From assembly GCF_008974185.1 (NCBI RefSeq), contig NZ_BKZP01000035.1:1-35365 (forward strand): a stretch of 35,365 bases of DNA, given 5' to 3'. How positions within the stretch are numbered: the stretch's first letter is position 1; the number at the start of each line of letters is the position of its first letter. This document shows positions 33,817-35,365 of the stretch, piece after piece. This DNA comes from Weizmannia acidilactici. Lineage in GTDB: Bacteria > Bacillota > Bacilli > Bacillales > Bacillaceae_C. Below the pieces are notes generated by a model that saw only the letters and a list, made by a program, of their open reading frames with translations, was not told the DNA's origin and made no database searches. A program made the position numbers and the translations under genes.

Positions 33817-35199
33817 ATAAGCAGGAAGACAGCCATTCTCGTTGGCAGCATTGCCGCACTTATTCTCGTACTTTTAGGCGGGGCGGGCTATTACCAGGCC
33901 ACCCGTTTCAATCCGCATATCAAAATCAACGGCGTCAAAGTGGGCGGTTTGACCGCTGAACAGGCCTTGAAAAAATTAAAGTCCATGGATTTAACAAATA
34001 AAGTGTATGTCGGAAACAAAGTTTTGGTGGACGGTAAAGATACAAAAGCAAGCTTTACAGACAGTGATCTTGCGGAGGTGAAACGCGTTTTCCATTCACA
34101 GCGCACATTTGTCCCGTCCTTTAAAGAAAAGAACTACACGATCATGCCTGAGCGGGCGGACCGTTACCGGAGTGTTACCTTGAAGCAGGAAGTATCAAAC
34201 CAATTGAAGCAATTGAACAAAAATCTACAGGCTCCGAAAGACGCGCAGGCCTATATGGAAGATGGCAAAATCAGCGTATCCAAAAGCAAAAAAGGAAACC
34301 AATATGATATTGCGGAAATTTTAAAAGAATATGACAAACAAAAATACAACAGCGAAATCCATTTGAAAGCCGCCCGACTCCAGCCGGTCCGCGAAAACAG
34401 CCAGACAGTAAAACAGGAAAAGCAAAAGCTTGAGGAACTATCGCAGCAGACGGTCAATTACGTGCTGCAGGAGAAGAATTTTCCGTTTAAAGCAAGCGAT
34501 CTGATCAAAAATGCTTCGGTATCGAAAAATATGAAACTCACCATCGATACATCCGGCATCAAAACAAAACTGAAGGAACTGAACAAGGAGAAATCGACGC
34601 TGCATAAAAACTATACGTTTAAAACGCATTCCGGCTCTGTCATTTCGGTGAAAGGGCAGTCATACGGCTGGGCGATCGATACCGATAAAGAAGCGGAACG
34701 GATCGCGAAAGCTTTCCAAAACGGCAGAAAATCGGTAAAAGCTTATTATATTTACGGGGAAGGCTACAGCACGATCGGTGTCGGGTACCACGTTTTAACG
34801 AATAACGGCATTGGCGATACATATGCGGAAGTGTCAATCAATGACCAGCGGATCTGGATTTATAAGGATGGAAAGCTGAAAGTGACAACCCGTGTTGTAA
34901 CCGGGAGGCATGACACGCATGAAGATACGCCAAAAGGGGTCTGGTATATCGAGTATAAGCAATCGCCGTCCGTCCTAGAAGGCAGCGAGGCGGGAAATCC
35001 GCATTACTCCATCAAGGTCAAATACTGGGCTCCGTTCACACTCGGCGGCGTCGGCTTCCACGATGCAAGCTGGCGTACAAACTGGGCGATGGATGCCTAC
35101 TTGAAGCACGGATCAGGCGGATGCGTGAACACGCCGCCAAGTGTGATGAAATCCGTTTATGACAATCTTGAACAAAACGAACCGGTAATTGTGTATTAA
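33817..35199 (+). CDS. membrane-anchored L,D-transpeptidase with peptidoglycan-binding domains, ATA start
   Basis: A 460-residue cell-wall enzyme if read from ATA 33817. An N-terminal anchor of about residues 8-25 is followed by repeated substrate-binding regions (FNPHIKINGVKVGGLTAEQAL, and a second copy-like region before LQPVREN) that resemble PG_binding_4, then a YkuD L,D-transpeptidase domain. The catalytic motif is HGSGGCVN near residue 436, with the partner His in GGVGFHDASW. Such enzymes make 3-3 cross-links in peptidoglycan. The ribosome binding site GGGGTGAT is followed at ideal distance by ATA, not ATG. The first ordinary in-frame start, GTG 33940, would remove the anchor and part of the first domain. 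A terminator follows. Confidence 0.8.
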   Translation: MSRKTAILVGSIAALILVLLGGAGYYQATRFNPHIKINGVKVGGLTAEQALKKLKSMDLTNKVYVGNKVLVDGKDTKASFTDSDLAEVKRVFHSQRTFVPSFKEKNYTIMPERADRYRSVTLKQEVSNQLKQLNKNLQAPKDAQAYMEDGKISVSKSKKGNQYDIAEILKEYDKQKYNSEIHLKAARLQPVRENSQTVKQEKQKLEELSQQTVNYVLQEKNFPFKASDLIKNASVSKNMKLTIDTSGIKTKLKELNKEKSTLHKNYTFKTHSGSVISVKGQSYGWAIDTDKEAERIAKAFQNGRKSVKAYYIYGEGYSTIGVGYHVLTNNGIGDTYAEVSINDQRIWIYKDGKLKVTTRVVTGRHDTHEDTPKGVWYIEYKQSPSVLEGSEAGNPHYSIKVKYWAPFTLGGVGFHDASWRTNWAMDAYLKHGSGGCVNTPPSVMKSVYDNLEQNEPVIVY

Positions 35200-35202
35200 A
35201 AA

Positions 35203-35239
35203 AATCCTGTCCCTGTGCAACAGGGGCAGGATTTTTTTT
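35203..35239 (+). terminator. terminator after the L,D-transpeptidase gene
   Basis: A 13-bp stem (AATCCTGTCCCTG/CAGGGGCAGGATT, one G-T pair) has a five-base loop and is followed by a T-run to 35239. Confidence 0.9.
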
Positions 35240-35240
35240 G

Positions 35241-35365
35241 GTGCGCCTGGCATGGCTGCACTCTATAGGGTGAAAGTCCCGAATCGCGAAGGCAGTAGTA
35301 GCGATAGCCTAACGCAAGTGTGTCCGTAGTGATGCGGAATCTGAAGGAAGCGAGCGGCAAACCTC
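35241..35365 (+). mobile_element. 5' end of a group II intron (probably class C), cut by the window edge
   Basis: The sequence begins GTGCGCC, the usual 5' end of bacterial group II introns, and continues with CTATAGGGTGAAAGTCCCGA, AACGCAAGTGTGTCCGTAGT and GGAATCTGAAGGAAGCGAGC, a very characteristic domain I of bacterial introns as I recall. It starts one base after the T-run of a terminator, the preferred target of group IIC introns. The reverse transcriptase gene and the 3' end are outside the window. Confidence 0.88.

Noticed and set aside
33940-35199. L,D-transpeptidase read from GTG 33940 as the true gene
   Set aside because: This start has no ribosome binding site and would drop the membrane anchor and the first half of the binding domain; family-like sequence continues upstream in frame to 33817.

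Overview
The window looks like chromosome of an endospore-forming Bacillaceae species of moderate GC. Most genes are recognisable orthologues of Bacillus subtilis yus, yun, yut, yum, yui, yux and yug genes, often in locally conserved order. The GC level, gene set and repeat family would fit a Heyndrickxia/Weizmannia (Bacillus) coagulans-like organism, but that species guess is inference. Spore genes (2Duf-like, yunB, lytH, yutH, a ger operon, yuzC) show that the host makes spores. I see no tRNA, rRNA, CRISPR array, prophage or insertion-sequence transposase.

Layout. 1-1550: an AT-rich accessory patch with two small DUF1657 genes and a DUF421+DUF1657 ('2Duf'-type) membrane protein, resembling the tail of the spore heat-resistance operon spoVA2mob. 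1840-3551: yusI, gcvH, yusE and a yusD-like gene. 3875-9059: the complete sufCDSUB iron-sulfur operon, ended by a strong terminator. 9277-11898: yunD, yunC, yunB. 12101-13084 (minus): lytH. 13252-14169: lipA. 14330-19082: yutD, yutE-yutF, yutG (minus), yutH, yutI (minus), yuzD, yutM. 19349-24876: divergent yumC and yumB, then yuiB, yuiC, pepA. 25354-29325: a three-gene germinant receptor operon in A-C-B order behind a near-consensus sigma-G promoter. 29386-33404: a 56-residue glycine/proline/tyrosine-rich protein, yuzC, menI-like yuxO, a yuxJ-like exporter, divergent kapB and ppiB, and a small membrane protein. 33454-35199: a yugE-like gene broken by one stop codon and an L,D-transpeptidase gene with no normal start codon. 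35241 to the end: the 5' end of a group II intron, directly behind a terminator.

How the genes work together. Much of the window concerns Fe-S clusters and redox: SufCDSUB builds clusters, YutI (Nfu) and YutM (A-type) carry them, LipA consumes them to make lipoate, and GcvH is a lipoylated acceptor protein. YumC (ferredoxin-NADP reductase) and YumB (type II NADH dehydrogenase) handle electrons. A second theme is sporulation and germination: 2Duf-type protein, YunB, LytH, YutH, Ger receptor, YuzC and KapB.

The mobile layer is light: four relatives of one short palindromic interspersed repeat of the kind common in Bacillus genomes (near 1.7, 14.7, 19.2 and 22.5 kb), and the intron at the right edge. 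Many genes start with TTG or GTG immediately behind a strong Shine-Dalgarno sequence, so several starts given here are shorter than the longest reading frame. I found no clear new multigene system. The best leads are the stripped-down DUF1657/2Duf cluster, the damaged yugE and ATA-start transpeptidase pair, the Rex/FNR-like operator cluster before yumB, the tandem repeats before sufC, and the unrecognised 56-residue protein.
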